From: Anomaloglossus baeobatrachus
Taxonomy: Eukaryota > Chordata > Amphibia > Anura > Aromobatidae
Direction of reading: 5' to 3'
DNA: 64,000 nucleotides
Assembly: GCF_048569485.1 (NCBI RefSeq)
Contig: NC_134356.1
Location: forward strand, 472,325,893-472,389,892
The position numbers and the translations under genes are program-made. The notes under the pieces are model-generated. The model searched no databases, had not been told where the DNA came from, and saw nothing but the letters and a program-made list of their open reading frames with translations. Positions 47,325 to 59,769 of the stretch are shown piece by piece. Every line of letters starts with the position of its first letter. The stretch's first letter is position 1.

Positions 47325-48712
47325 ATACAGTGGGTGAAACAAATATTAAACACGTCACCAATTTTCTAATTAACTATATTTCTTATGGCGCTATAGACAT
47401 GACATTCTCACAAACCATCCAATCTACAAGAATTCAAATATACATGTCAATACATTTAATGAAAAAAGTATTGAACACAAGAATGAGAGGTGCAAACAGC
47501 CATGGAAAATCATGACACCAACAGAAATCTATCAGTAATTAGGAAGTAATCTTGTCACTTAATGAAAAATATCAGCTTGTTCAACTGATGGCCTATAAAA
47601 AGGTATATCATCATTGCCAAGTTTGCATAAAAACAGTGAGGTGTCTAAAGACCTTTGCAACTTTATTGTTGCAAAATATACTGATGGCTTTAATTCTAGA
47701 AGAATTTCTCATTTCTAAACTACTAAAGATTCCAGTGAGCACTGTGGGGCTATAATCCAAAAGTGGAAAGAACATAATTTTACTGTCCAGGAGCTCCCTG
47801 CAAGATGTCAGACAGGAGTGAAAAAATTATCAGAAGAGCTGTCCAAGAGCCAATAACCATTTGTGGTGAACTTGCAGAATCAGAAAAACCTGCAATCAAC
47901 AGAAGCAATAAGTAATGCACTCAACCTCCATGGCATGCATGCATGCTCACTACGCAATACTCCATTGCTGAACAAAAATCAGGTTTAAGCATGTTTGAAG
48001 TTTGCTCAACAACATTTAGACAAGCCTGTGAAATTCTGAAAGAGTATTGTCTAGTCAGATGAAATCACTATGGAAGCCTTTGGATGCCATAATACACAGC
48101 AAGTTTGGAGGCCAAAAGTCACTGCATTTCACCCCCAAAACACCATCCCAACAGTGAAGTTTGGAGGTGGGAACATCATGATGTGGGCTGTTTCTCAGCA
48201 TATAGCACTGGCAAACTTCAATAAAAATCTGCTAGGATAATGAAGATGAAACAAGGATGGATATTTCAGCAAGACAATGATTCCAAACACACAGCCAATG
48301 AAACTCTCAATTGCTTTCAGAGAAAGAAAATAAAGCTGCTAGAATGACCCAGTCAGTTACCTGATCTAAATGCAGTAGAAAATTTGGATTGGAGCTAAAG
48401 CTAAGCGTTCAAAGAATGAGCCCACAGAACCTCCAGGATTTGGAGAGTGTGTGGAAGAATTGACCAAAATGACACCTGAGCAATGCATGTCACTAATTTC
48501 TCCATACAGGAGGCATTTTGAACTGTCATTGCCAAAAAAAGGCTTTTGTACAAAGTATTAAATACATTTCAGTAAGTGTGTTCAATACATTTTTTTTCCC
48601 TGTGTCATTTCTCCTTTTTACACAGAACTTAATTAATGGACCTCTATAGTTTGATTTCTTTGCCTGTGTGGATTGGATCGGTTATTACCAACCTCTCTTG
48701 CAAAACCGCTGT
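47325..48712 (+). mobile_element. Tc1-like element, decayed, truncated on the right
   Basis: Begins CAGTGGGTGAAACAAATATT and belongs to the same family as 28303-30345, in opposite orientation. Plus-strand remnants include RRISHF-SKLLKIPVSTVG-like sequence near 47690 and [14 protein letters not shown] near 48270. The end homologous to the right terminus is cut near 48712, where another Tc1-like copy begins. Confidence 0.85.
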
Positions 48713-49232
48713 ATGGTCTTGGCCACAGTGTTGCAGCTCATTCAGGGTGCTGGTAATCTTCTTTATAGCACAGGCCTTCTTTATGTAGAGCAAGAATTCT
48801 TTTTTTTTTCTTCAGATCCACAGAGAATTCTTTGCCATAAAGTGCAATTTTGTGCTTCCAGTGACCATTTTGAGGGAGCGTGTGAGCAATCAGACCAAAT
48901 TTAGCACACCTGCTTCCCGTTCACACTGAGACCTTGTAACACTAATGAGTCACATGACACTGGGGAGAGAAAATGTTGAATGGACACAATTTGACCATTT
49001 TTATTTAAAGGTATACTCACTTTTGTTGTCAGCGGTTTAGACATTAATAGCTGTGTTCAGTTATTTAGCGGATACACCGAACTTACACTGTTATACAAGC
49101 TGTACACTGACTACTTTACATAGTATCAAAGTATCATATCTTCAATGTTGTCCCATGAAAACATATAATAAAAAATAAAATATTTACAAAAATGTGAGGG
49201 TTATACTCACTTTTGTGATATACTTATATATT
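48713..49232 (-). mobile_element. Tc1-like element, 5' part only
   Basis: The right end, read on the minus strand, is GTATATCACAAAAGTGAGTA followed by AACCCTCACATTTTTG. The part near 48715-48870 recalls the start of Tc1 transposase (HKEGLCYKE, TVAKTIQR). A different family from the copy it abuts. Confidence 0.8.
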
Positions 49233-49498
49233 ATATATAAAATTATATATAAAACAAACTAGACAGTTGAACTCTGTAGTACGCTAAGATATGAGTACCA
49301 ATGAATATAAATATATATAGACATGCAATGAAAACATATGAAAATTGAGATACTTAGCTCACATAGATGGCCAGTTTTATGTGAGCCTAACAGCCAACGC
49401 TAAGGCGACCTCTTATTTTCAAACTAATAGCTCTCTTTGGGTTACAAAACCTACAATATGGGTTGGTAAGAACCTGCAAATAAAGAATTAAAATAGCT
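49233..49498. other. AT-rich spacer
   Basis: TATA-rich at 49227-49260. No feature. Confidence 0.35.
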
Positions 49499-49930
49499 TA
49501 AAGGGAACCTGTCACCACTTTTTTGGCCTATAAGCTGCAACCACCACCACCACCGGGCTCTTATATACAGCATTCTAACATGCTGTATATAAGAGCCCAG
49601 GCCGGGGATATAACATAAAAACCACTTTATAATACTTACCTAACGATCGCACTGTGGGCCTTATGGGCGTCTCCGTTGTCCGGTGCCTCCTCTTTCGGCC
49701 TTCTCGTCCTCTTTCTGAAGCTTGGGTGCATGACGCGGCTACGTCATATACACTCGCCGGTCCTGCTCTAGCGCACTAGAATACTTTGATCTGCCCTGCT
49801 CAGGGCAGATCAAAGTGCGCTTGCTCAAGACCTGAATGCTGGTGAGTGAGTATGACCCATCATGCACCGCGGCTAGAGAAGGAGAACAAAGATGGCCAAA
49901 AGAGGCTCAGTCATCAATGTGGATGCAAAT
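49499..49930. mobile_element. GGGAACCTGTCACC-type MITE with two hairpins, right end unclear
   Basis: TTAA then AGGGAACCTGTCACC. Hairpins: GGGCTCTTATATACAGCAT at 49556 mirrored at 49581-49599, and CTTTGATCTGCCCTG at 49787 mirrored by CAGGGCAGATCAAAG. The right terminus was not found. Confidence 0.6.
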
Positions 49931-51864
49931 AGCGTTGACATTGGGACGCGGGGAGGGGAGTGCATGGTGCAGCCCTTGGGCTACTGTTTTCAGCCCCTTG
50001 GCTGTCTCAGTCGACTGATGAGACTGGAACAGCCAGGTGCCAGATGTGTCCCACGGGCTACACTTTGCGTGGGTCTGATCTAATATATATGGGGGTTGGG
50101 GGGTTAGGACTCCTAATTCCCCCTCAACAAATGATGTTGGGAGAATTAAGAGTCCAGGCTTCTTTGCTTAAACACCTGACCCTTTTGTTCTTTGGGACAA
50201 AACCCACCATTAGATCTGTCTGGCATCAGGTTTATTCGTTGTCTCTATTGAAACTGTGCTAGCTAAAAGTTGATGGATTTAGGAGGTCATGAGATATTGT
50301 TGTCAGATGTTCCGCAATATTGCATTAGTATAGCCAGCTTAATAGGAGCTATTTTAAATTGCTCCCATTTTTTGACCCTTAAGTTAATCTGTTAATTCCT
50401 AGGTTTGTACGTTACATGCTATTCCTTTTCCACTGAAGGAATCCCTCCCGCATCATATCATTGTGTACTATCATTGGTGATGTCAACATGGCATCTGTAA
50501 GGAGAAATATTACACGTAGTGACATCACAGATTAGGTGTAATGTACATCACAAGAACAATGCACACATAATGGCAGTGAAAATAAATGACCCAAAATATG
50601 AAGGTTAGACAAAACAATTCAGTATACACAGTGCTTAAGGACGTTGATGTCCCAGGGGGAAAGTATACCTCGGGGATTCAAAAACAGAAGTGATTTACTG
50701 CCCTCTGAGGCCATGCACTAGTTATAACACAAGGAGAATGTTTTGCTTGGAGTGTTCCCATAAGCAATGATAGAAATATATGACGTTGCTAGACTAAAAT
50801 GTAAATCATAAAAATGTACTTCTTTTACCATTGTTATACATCATCTTTAGCTATGAAAGTATTGGTATTTATTTATGTCAGACAGTTTTTTGTTTTCATT
50901 TTTGGTTATCTAATGAACTGCTTTCCAAGAACAAATAGATGTAAATGTAGCAGTTAAAAGATAAGCGTCTGTATTGAAGTGCTTTAATGTAACCTACCTA
51001 TGAAAGGGAAAGAGTCATCAGAAAATTACCCATTGTTTAAATCACATTTTTGTGTTTTAAATGTATGTTTTTTTTAAAAAAAAAATTGACAATTTTTTTT
51101 TCCATATCACAATCTTCATTAAAAATAAGTATAAGAAATATAACAATTTTCATACCACCTACTGGCTCCATAAAAGGCTCCAGCTTTTTTAGACCCCTAA
51201 ATTCCTCATTTTTTAGGAGATTGACATGTACATTAGCAGCAAAGAAACGGACACTATCTGTTTGTAATGAAGCATCTAATGAGCATGTACAAAGGTCATT
51301 GTGAAGGAACGGGTAACCTGGTATTGTGAATAGCGGATTCTGTATTCTAAGCTGTGTAACCTGGTATATTCCTACCTCTGATAATATGGGAAACTGTAAA
51401 CTCCTCCTGAAAGGACAGGGAGTAGAAGTCTAAAATAGCCACTATGGACAGTGTGAAACTTTCAAGATTAATATTTTAGTGTTTAATATGATATGAAAAT
51501 ATGGCATAAACGGTTTCCAAATTCATGAAACACATTTGGATTGGAATAATGAAATTTAACAACTGAGGAGCAAAGCATAATATACCGTTACGTGAAAATG
51601 TCCTTGTAAATATTGAAATGAAGCTAAACCTTTCATTAGTAATGACTGTAGCCTGGAAAAAAAATATAAAATATGGTTTTATAACATAGCTTATTTGACT
51701 TGCTTTTTCCACTGATTTTTCATGTACTTTTTGCTCTTTGAATTCTACAACACAAAAGCATAACTTGAAACATTGCCTAATATTTGAAGCATTAAATGTC
51801 TCATCATATGGGTTAAATAAGCCCTCTTTGTGTGTATCTGTGTATATTGGGTTGCGTGTATGTA
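49931..51864. other. Unassigned sequence
   Basis: Mostly AT-rich single-copy DNA. A frame of 145 codons at 51476-51913 (minus) has no recognisable motif and lies in AT-rich DNA, so it is not called. Confidence 0.35.
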
Positions 51865-51865
51865 T

Positions 51866-52274
51866 AAAGGGAATCTGCCACCATGTTTTTTCTACCTCAT
51901 CTAAAAGCAGCATAAATGTAAGAAAAGAGATTATGATTTCAACAATGTATCTCTTGATTTACTGGGCGCAGCAGTTGTGATACAGAGTTTTTGAATGTAG
52001 CAGAGCTCAGAAAGCTAACCCTGCCCAACACCACAGCTTCCAGTATGTATTGTCTATTGACATTGAGCTGCCTATCAAAGGAGGAGGTGTGGTCAGTCTT
52101 AGAGGTGAATGAGCTGTAGACTGATAGTGATTATATCCTGGTGATAAAACATTAATTTTGTGGAAACAACTGCATACAACCTAATAAGTAACACATCCCT
52201 AAATTCAGTGTTTTAACCCCTACATCATGCTGTCCTCCAATTACATAGCAAAAACCTGCTTACAGATCCCCTTT
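51866..52274. mobile_element. GGGAATCTGCCACC-type MITE
   Basis: Left AAAGGGAATCTGCCACCATG, right CTTACAGATCCCCTTT, imperfect inverses; TTAA follows on the right and a changed form (ATAA) precedes on the left. Confidence 0.55.
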
Positions 52275-52277
52275 AAT

Positions 52278-52745
52278 ATATTCACCTACCGCTATCTTCT
52301 TCAGGATCCAGCACCGAACTATTCTTTTTCTCAGTGACATCACCACTCTTCAGACTCTTTGGGTCACACTATGCTCTGCATAACCCAGAAGTTTCTTTTA
52401 CAGTGTCTTCTCTACTAATGCCTAAATGAGTTTTATTTACTCAACTTCCATTGATGTTGTGTTTCATGGAAGGCTCAAAGAAAATGTCTTCAGGAGGCTG
52501 GGGCTTCACTCACTTCTCTTCAGCATCTATCACCTCTCCTGGAGCAGATCGTCATCAGGAGACAGCACTCATAAACTCATAGGAAGTACGGATTAAAAAA
52601 AAACAAAACAAAAAAATCAACACATTTTAGGGATTAGCTGGATATGGGAGAAGTGTAGAGTAATGTAAAATAAAGCTAATTACACAAGTGCTTACGTTAA
52701 AGATAGAGATTTAAGATGGACATGTTAGATATTGGACCATCTCCT
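52278..52745. other. Unassigned sequence
   Basis: No feature recognised. Confidence 0.35.
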
Positions 52746-52991
52746 TAAGGCCCTGTGCGCACTGGAAAACAGAATTTTCTTAAGAAAATTCTGCAGGGTC
52801 TGAAAGATTACCACACCCACGGTAAAAAAATGCCGCAAACCGCACCCCAAAACCGCATGCGGTTTGCCGCGGATTAACCGCGGTATTGTTCGCGGTATTG
52901 TCGCGGTTTTGCCGCGTGCGGGTTGGTACATGTGTTTTAATGCATATCAGTGCAATAAAGCACATTGAAAAAAAAAAGTCACTTCCTTCTG

Positions 52992-53046
52992 AGATAGATA
53001 GTAGATAGATAAATAGATAGAGGGATAGATAGAGGGATAGATAGAG
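52992..53046. repeat. GATA microsatellite, interrupted
   Basis: Runs of GATA with GTA and GGGATA interruptions. Confidence 0.9.
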
Positions 53047-53364
53047 TCCCTGAGAGCACACGCTGCATTTCTCCCGAGTGTTAAGGTGTTGTTCACATTA
53101 CTGGCCGTGGGAAATGACCTGTAATTACCTCTCTGCAGTCTGTCTCGTTGCGAGGCTGCATTCAGCGCTGTGTCAGTCGCGGCTGGATGCAAGCATTTCA
53201 GGACGTGGATTACGCTGGAGCTGTGTGTTGGAGGGGTTAATAAAATGGTGAAAGAGGGGCTTTTTTGTGTTTTATTTAAAATAAAGGATTTTTTGGTGTT
53301 TGTGTTTATTCACTTTACTTACGGGTTGATCATATCAGCTGTCACATAGACACTGCCATGATCA

Positions 53365-53590
53365 AGCCTGGACTTAGTGGCGGCGATGCGCTGCCATTAA
53401 CTCCTTATATTACCCTGATTGCCACCGCATCACGGCAACAGGAAGAGCTGGGGACACTCTGGTATTGCCGCATAATGGATGCGACAGTCCCGGGGCAGCT
53501 GCGTGCTGATATTCTCGGCTGCAGGAGGGGGGGGACATTAACCCTGTCCTTTGCCCTCCCCAGCCTGAGAATACCGGGTCACCACTGTGT
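53365..53590 (+). repeat. Shared core module, copy 2
   Basis: Landmarks AAGCCTGGACTTAGTGGCGG, GGGGCAGCTGCG, CCTCCCCAGCCTGAGAATACC. See also 23395, 56180 and 58797. Confidence 0.65.
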
Positions 53591-54163
53591 GTTTACCTCA
53601 GCTGGACGGTAAAAATACGGCGGATCACACGTGGTTTTTTTTCTATATGTCTGTTTGATTTGTATGTGTTTTCTATATGTCTGTGTGTGAGTGCGATCTG
53701 TGTGTATTCTAAGTGTCTGTGTGTGTCTGTGATGTGTGTGTGTGTTCACTCTCTGCTCCGCTTCCTCTTCCTGTCATAATGACATCACTTCCCTGCAAAC
53801 CGCAGGGCAGTGCTGAACATTATGTCCCGAAACCGCGAAATACCGGAAGGAATAACGTAGGAAAACGCAATGAACCGCACAGAATTTGCTGCCTGCGTTA
53901 TTCCGTGCGGGATTTCACGATTACATTACAGTCAATGGAGTGAAATCCCGCAGCGATGTGCGGAAAAGAAGTGACCTGCAATTGTTTTTGCTGCGGGAAT
54001 CCCACAGCAAAACATGCAGCTCTCAAAATCAGCTTAGTGCGCACAGCATTTTTTTTCTCCATAGGTTTTGCTGGGGAATCACTGGAGAGATGTTATGAAC
54101 ATAACATGCAGCAAAACTGCAAGAAATCCGCGGCAAAAACCGCCAAGTGCGCACAGGGCCTAA

Positions 54164-56139
54164 GGGTTTATTAATGTGACAGCGAGTACAATATTGTAAA
54201 CTCTCATTATTGTAAAAGTATTAAACGAAATCGATGTACTGTCCATCAACAACAGCCGAGTGTTTCCATTTTGCAAACTATGTATGGACAAAGTGAAGAA
54301 TGAGGGCAACAGGTAATGTTATGTTGAAGATATTTTGCAAACTTGCAAAATTTTACGCTTTAAAGCCAAAAATAACTAAATGGGGAGTTACATTTTCCGA
54401 ACTGAGCGGTTCTTATGTTCATAAGGATATTGTTTTGCTAAAGTGCAGATTTACTTCAACTATATAAGATACACTTTTATATTTCATCTTTTTGCTACAG
54501 ATGAGAAATGAAAGATATGTTGAATCGAATGTTTTCTCACACTGTAGCCAAAGCAAATCTGTTCCAACCAGTTCAAAGGTGGACACATTAAACCAGTAGA
54601 CAGAACACAGTGAGCCCTGGTTTTCCCGTCAGATTATTATACTTTAGTCTCTAATGTTATGGGTTCAGTCCTCGCCAGATTCACATATTTCATGTGGCCT
54701 TGGCTCTATCTCTCCCGTATATTCTTACACAATTTTTCTAATCATTAAGATGAAATTAGTAAGTGTGTACAAGAATGTTCCTTATTACAATAGGATTAGA
54801 AAATGTAACTCTATTTGCAGAGTGCTTTTACAAAATATTAATCTCTCCTGCGGGAAAAATGCCACTGAGAAATCCGATAGAAAAGTTGTATGTTCTTGCA
54901 GAATTCTTAGTAGGATTAGATGGACCAGAAAGGCACCACAGGCCGTAGATTCCATTGAAATAGGTTTGGGGGAGGGAAAATGTACAGAAAAATGTGCCTG
55001 TGGGCTTTGTCTTCCTACAGAGTGTTTAGTTCTGTATGGTGCAGAAATGATCTTGTATGTAGTCTGGTCAAAGGCTTAAATATGAAATCGACACCTAAAA
55101 GATGAAGGCGCTGAGACACATACCAGGTACACTCTGAGAGTAATGCCTTCAATTAGCTACAAGAGCTAAAAGTTCATTGTGCTGTTGAGGAGTGTGCCAA
55201 TTTAGATGGGAAAAAAACATTTAAGCAGTAGTATGACATAACCATCATCATTATAACATGTTGACACCCAGCACTTTATATATTGGGACACTCATTGTTA
55301 ATATGTTATATTTTACATTATAGGCACAAGGATTCCTCAAACTAAAATTCCTTGCTTTTCAAGGCAAGTGTTGAACATGACATATTATCTCAGCTCAACT
55401 GTGTCAGGGACTCATGAACTATGGATTTAGATGACCTCTAAAGAATAGAAACAAAATTAGAACTACTGGTCCGGTCCTCCTGGGCAGCTGAACCAGGGTA
55501 TTGTTCCCTGCTATCCTATGTGCTTCATCCATCACTCAGTAGGTTTCATACAGTCATATGGGTGCTGTGCCTAGTAAGTGTCAGAGGCGCCCAGGATGCC
55601 AGACAGAGGATTAGATTACTGGACCAGAAGTGAACACTGCCCTAGTCCCGCTGCCACAAAGGACCAAGCTGGAATCTGGACCAGGATTACATGAATCTTT
55701 TTGCCCATAGCTAATGACATTAGGTAAATGTATGTTGTATCTTGCTAAAAAAATGTAGCCTGTAAAACTCACCGAAGTCCTATGGCTTCTACATAATCCT
55801 AGGGTTGTGAATACTTTAGGCATACACAATATTTTAAATGCACTTCAACTGTGAACAGAAGTTGCGATGCCTGAACCTGTAGCCAACATCATGGTCTTTT
55901 CATGGTCAACTTCTCTCTCAATGGTGTTTGTGTGTGGTCATCACTATATGTTCCAATAGAGTCTTAGCAATGGCTAGAATCTAATGGGCCATGGCAAAAT
56001 GTTTGAACTGGGCCTGCAGGGCATCTTGCAGTTATCACTCTTAAACACTCTGGTGCCCCCAAGCTTAAATTTACACAAGTGCAGTACTGGAGTACAAAAC
56101 ATAGTGCTTGCATGTGATCTTGGCAAGAGACAAAAGTGC
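54164..56139. other. Unassigned sequence
   Basis: About 2 kb of single-copy DNA. A 141-codon frame at 54654-55079 (plus) has no recognised motif and includes a Cys-rich tail (CTEKCACGLC); not called as a gene. Confidence 0.35.
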
Positions 56140-56159
56140 ACAAGATGCATCGATTTTTT

Positions 56160-56700
56160 TTTTTGACAAATCACAGCTTTTATTAACACCTGATATTAGC
56201 CCCGTTGCCACCTCCCCAGGGGAATTAGGATGAGCCAGGTAAAGTGCCAGGATTTGCGCATTTAATGGATGCATTAATTCTGGGGCGGCTGCAGGATACT
56301 ATTTTTTAGGAGGGCCCAATAACCATGGGCCTCCTCAGCCTGAGACTACCAGCCCCCAGCTGTCTGCTTTATCTTGGCTGTGTATCACAATTAGTGGGGA
56401 CCACACACTATTTTTTAAAATTACTTGTCATTTAAAAAGAGTCACATTGGGGTCCCTCATATTTTGATACACAGCCAAGATAACGCACAGCGCTGGGGCT
56501 GCAGCCAATCACAGATGCTGTTTTAGAGCAGTGCATATTCATAAGTTATAATTAGCAGACCTAGAAGCAGTGTGACAGCCTTGCAGAAACTCAGTAAATA
56601 TATTTGTCCTGCTTTAATCCTTATTTTGCTTTTTTTTTTTTGAATTTTTTTTATCTATCCAGTCAAACCCAAACAGTAACAAGAACTTCCCTGAGAAGTT
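56160..56700 (+). repeat. Shared core module, copy 3, with flanks
   Basis: Landmarks TTAATGGATGCATTAATTCT, GGGGCGGCTGCAGG, CAATAACCATGGGCC, CAGCTGTCTGCTTTATCTTG. Inverted flanking words (CCAAGATAACGC at 56473) suggest a foldback carrier. Ends not resolved. Confidence 0.6.
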
Positions 56701-56768
56701 TGATTTTGGGGTCCATACGTGTGTACTAGCTGTCAGTTTGTGTTCACCCATCACTATCTATTACTGAT

Positions 56769-57168
56769 TTGAGATGAGCGGACCTGTGTTCGGGTTCTGC
56801 TCATCCACCTGAACTTTTTAAAGGTTTCGTTTTGTACCTAGGCTTGACCATTTGAAGTCACTGGTTGGCAGTTCGATTCTCTGCTCACATGCAGCTAGCC
56901 ATAAACAGATCACTCCCGGTCGGTTTTTCAATTTTTTTAAAAAAAATGTATTTATTTTTAGTGCACACTATATCCTGCTCTTGTTACCCCCAGTGTGAGC
57001 CTTTCAAATACTCCAAACGTCTCTCACTGGGCTGAGCACCGTGCATACCTGAGCACAGCGATACTCGTGCAAAATGGTTTACGTTCGTAAGGCTCCAAAC
57101 CCGAACTTTGTTTTCTAGGAAAATCCGAGTTCATACCGAACATCGAAATTCAGGTTCGCTCATCTCTA
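56769..57168. mobile_element. hAT-type MITE, 400 bp
   Basis: Ends TTGAGATGAGCGGACCTG and TTCAGGTTCGCTCATCTCTA are inverted. Flanks TTACTGAT and GTACTGAT match at 7 of 8. Its TAGAGATGAGCG end links it to the large element at 1-8587. Confidence 0.85.
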
Positions 57169-57176
57169 GTACTGAT

Positions 57177-57530
57177 TGTTCTGTGCACATCTTAAAGTGC
57201 CTATCTACACAGACTATTAAATGAATGCCAATTGGCAAACATGTCTTTGGTTGTCATTTAACACCACAGGTCTGTCAGTTTAAGTAGGCACTTAATGTTC
57301 ACATAGTGTTTTAATCTCATTTTTTGATGCATTTTTTAGTGCCATTTTGTCACAATATTGCAAGCAAATCCTTATGTCAGCAATGTCAATGAGAATCATG
57401 AAGTTTTGTGCACATGTTGCTTTTTTCCCTTGCAGATTTGGTTCAGAAATAAATCTGCTGCATGTCTATTCTTCTTATAGGTTGTGTCTCTTGCTTTCAT
57501 GCAGGCTCGCACATTGAGCCCACATCTTTA
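57177..57530. other. Unassigned sequence, possibly MITE debris
   Basis: Contains TTTTTTGATGCATTTTTTAG and GCTTTTTTCCCTTGCAGATT, words also present in the 37453-38184 element. Ends not found. Confidence 0.3.
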
Positions 57531-58796
57531 CCTGCACATGTTAGCTGATCCAATCAGCCAATATGTGCCTCTAACAGCTGCGGGTGGATCAGAGATCTGC
57601 CCGCAACTGTTAATCAGTTAAATCCCGCTGTCAATCTCTGACATTGTGATTTAATATGTGCCGGCACTTAGCATGCCATTCCCCAGACCCATTGGCGCTC
57701 CAGTGATGTAATCGTAGGGTGCCGATGAGTTGTCATAACAGTCAGGTCAGCTGATCACCCTTATGTCTGTCATGATGATCTTCCTGTGAACACTGGCATT
57801 CATAGGAAATCATCATTTCTACTATCAGTTTTGACGTACTGCTCTGTATGGCAGAAGCAATCGGACGATTGCAGCTTTAAGTCTACTAAGGAGACTAGTA
57901 AATACAATAAAAAGTTAAAAAAAAAGGTTTTAACCCCTTAACGACTGCCGATACGCCTTTTAACGGCGACAAATTAGGGTACTTGTTCCGATCCACCGCT
58001 TTTTAACGGCGGTCGGAAAAAAGGGTCTAGTGCCCCCCAGAGTCAGAAAATTTCGGGGTCTCAGCTGCCGGGGGTAGCTGAGACCCTGGAGATCATGATT
58101 CTGGCCGGTTTTTCCGGTCCCCGCTTACCTGATGACCGGTATACACCGTATACCGATGATCAGGTTACAGTAAATGACCGCGCCGGTAAAAAATCATTTA
58201 TCTCCCATCTGGCATAAACAAACATGTCAGATGGGAGATAAATCTCATCCCCCGGTCCTTTCGGGTCCCCCGGTGTCGCCAAAGTGTCCCCCCACCCCCC
58301 CTTCCTCCCGAAAATCTAACATGGCGCTGCACATACCGGCGCGCACAGCAGCGCGCCGGCCGCATTTCCACCTTTCCTATGGTTTCTGTCGCATGTGCTG
58401 TGACACATACGACAGAAACCTGCTCCCCAGGCCCTGCCAGGTCACCCCCTATTCCCACCTCGGTGTTCCCCGGTGTCCCCCGTACCTGTTAGCTCTGATC
58501 CCCCGCGGCCCCCTCCTCCTTCACAGTGCTCGCCGGTCACACGTGCAGAGCGCGGCTGTCAGCTTCCTGTGTCTGTGACTCAGACGCTGGCTGCTGCTGC
58601 TCCTGCACAGAGTCTGCAGCTGTGACCCGGGGAGGGTGGGTGCAAATTCTTTGCACCCACTCTCCTCAAGTGGATGGTCTGCACTCCTAGAAAATGGGGG
58701 ATTTTTCAAATAAATTTTTTTTTTGTTGTCAATTTTTTTTTATTATTACTGTCAGTTAGTTATGTCTGGTATCAAATAGACGCTGTGACATAACTA

Positions 58797-59180
58797 ATTG
58801 CTGGGCTTGATGCCAGGTGACATTACACATCTGGTATCAACCCCATTTATTACCCCGTTTGCCAACGCACCAGGGCGCGGGATGAGTTGGGGCGAAGCGC
58901 CAGGATTGGCGCATCTAATGGATGCGCCACTTCTGGGGCAGCTGCGGCCTGCTATTTTTAGGCTGGGAAGAGTCCAATAACCATGGCTCTTCCCACCCTG
59001 AGAATACCAGACCCCAGCTTTCAGCTTCACCTTGACTGGTGATCTAATTTGGGGGGACCCTACGTTTGTTTTGTTTTTTTTAATTATTTATTTATAAATA
59101 ATTAAAAAAAAAAAAACAGCTTGGGGAGCCCTCCAAATTGATCACCAGCCAAGGTGAAGCTGTCAGCTGTGGTTTGCAGG
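58797..59180 (+). repeat. Shared core module, copy 4
   Basis: Landmarks GCGCCAGGATTGGCGCATCT, AATGGATGCGCC, GGGGCAGCTGCGGCC, CAATAACCATGGC. A mirrored CCAAGGTGAAGCTG/CAGCTTCACCTTG pair follows with an A/T tract between. Confidence 0.7.
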
Positions 59181-59397
59181 CTACAGCGGTCTGCATTACC
59201 CTAGCTGGCTATCAAAAATAGGGGGGACCCCACGTCATTTATTTTAATTATTTTTTATTTGTTTTTGGGCTAAATACAAGGCTAGGCACCCTTTATTGCC
59301 ACATGAAAGGCACTAAAGGGCGCCAGCTTAGAATATGCAGGGGGGTGGGACGTTATATATGTTTGACATCTATCCATTCATCCATTGTAGCATTTTA

Positions 59398-59755
59398 GGC
59401 TATGTGCCCACAATCAGGGTTTGCAGCGTTTTGGGCGCAGAGTGTTTTCCCTGCGTCCATAACGCTGCGTTGTGCAGTAGAAGCACAGTTGAAGGATTTT
59501 TAGAAATCCCGTGCCCACTGTGCTTCTTTTCTCCGCAGCATAAACCGACCTGTGGCGCAGCTTCCCGAGCCTCAGCATGTCAATTTATGCTGCGGAGATG
59601 AGTGTGCTCTGCAGGTAGCATAGAGCTCCACAGCAGCCTGAACCCAAATCGTGGGCATGGGCAGCTGCGTTCTCCCGTGGACAACACTCACATCTCTGCA
59701 GGAAGGCTGACACTGTGTACTGGACGCCGTGTCACTGGATCATGGCCACATAGCC
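59398..59755. mobile_element. MITE, 358 bp, nested in the TTAA element
   Basis: Ends GGCTATGTGCCCAC and its near inverse (GGCCACATAGCC), flanked by TTTTA and TAAAA. Related to the 37453-38184 ends. GCAGCGTT/AACGCTGC words inside. Confidence 0.75.
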
Positions 59756-59769
59756 TAAAAGAGAGAAAT

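Larger units (their letters stand above)
52749..54160. mobile_element. TAA-flanked TIR element, 1412 bp
   Basis: Ends GGCCCTGTGCGCACTGG and its near inverse (CCAAGTGCGCACAGGGCC) with perfect TAA duplication (52746-52748, 54161-54163). Both subterminal parts are full of CCGCGG/ACCGC words, for example AACCGCATGCGGTT at 52852 and CGCGGTATTG repeats at 52879-52910. Inside: a GATA-type microsatellite (52992-53046), the shared GGCGAT/CAGCTGCG core at 53365-53590, and a TGTG-rich tract at 53645-53750. PIF/Harbinger-type by duplication; no transposase. Confidence 0.88.

Noticed and set aside
51476-51913. 145-codon minus-strand frame
   Set aside because: AT-rich sequence, no recognisable domain, no supporting splice or start context.
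54654-55079. 141-codon plus-strand frame with Cys-rich end
   Set aside because: No family resemblance seen; length is within what is expected by chance in 2 kb of sequence of this composition.
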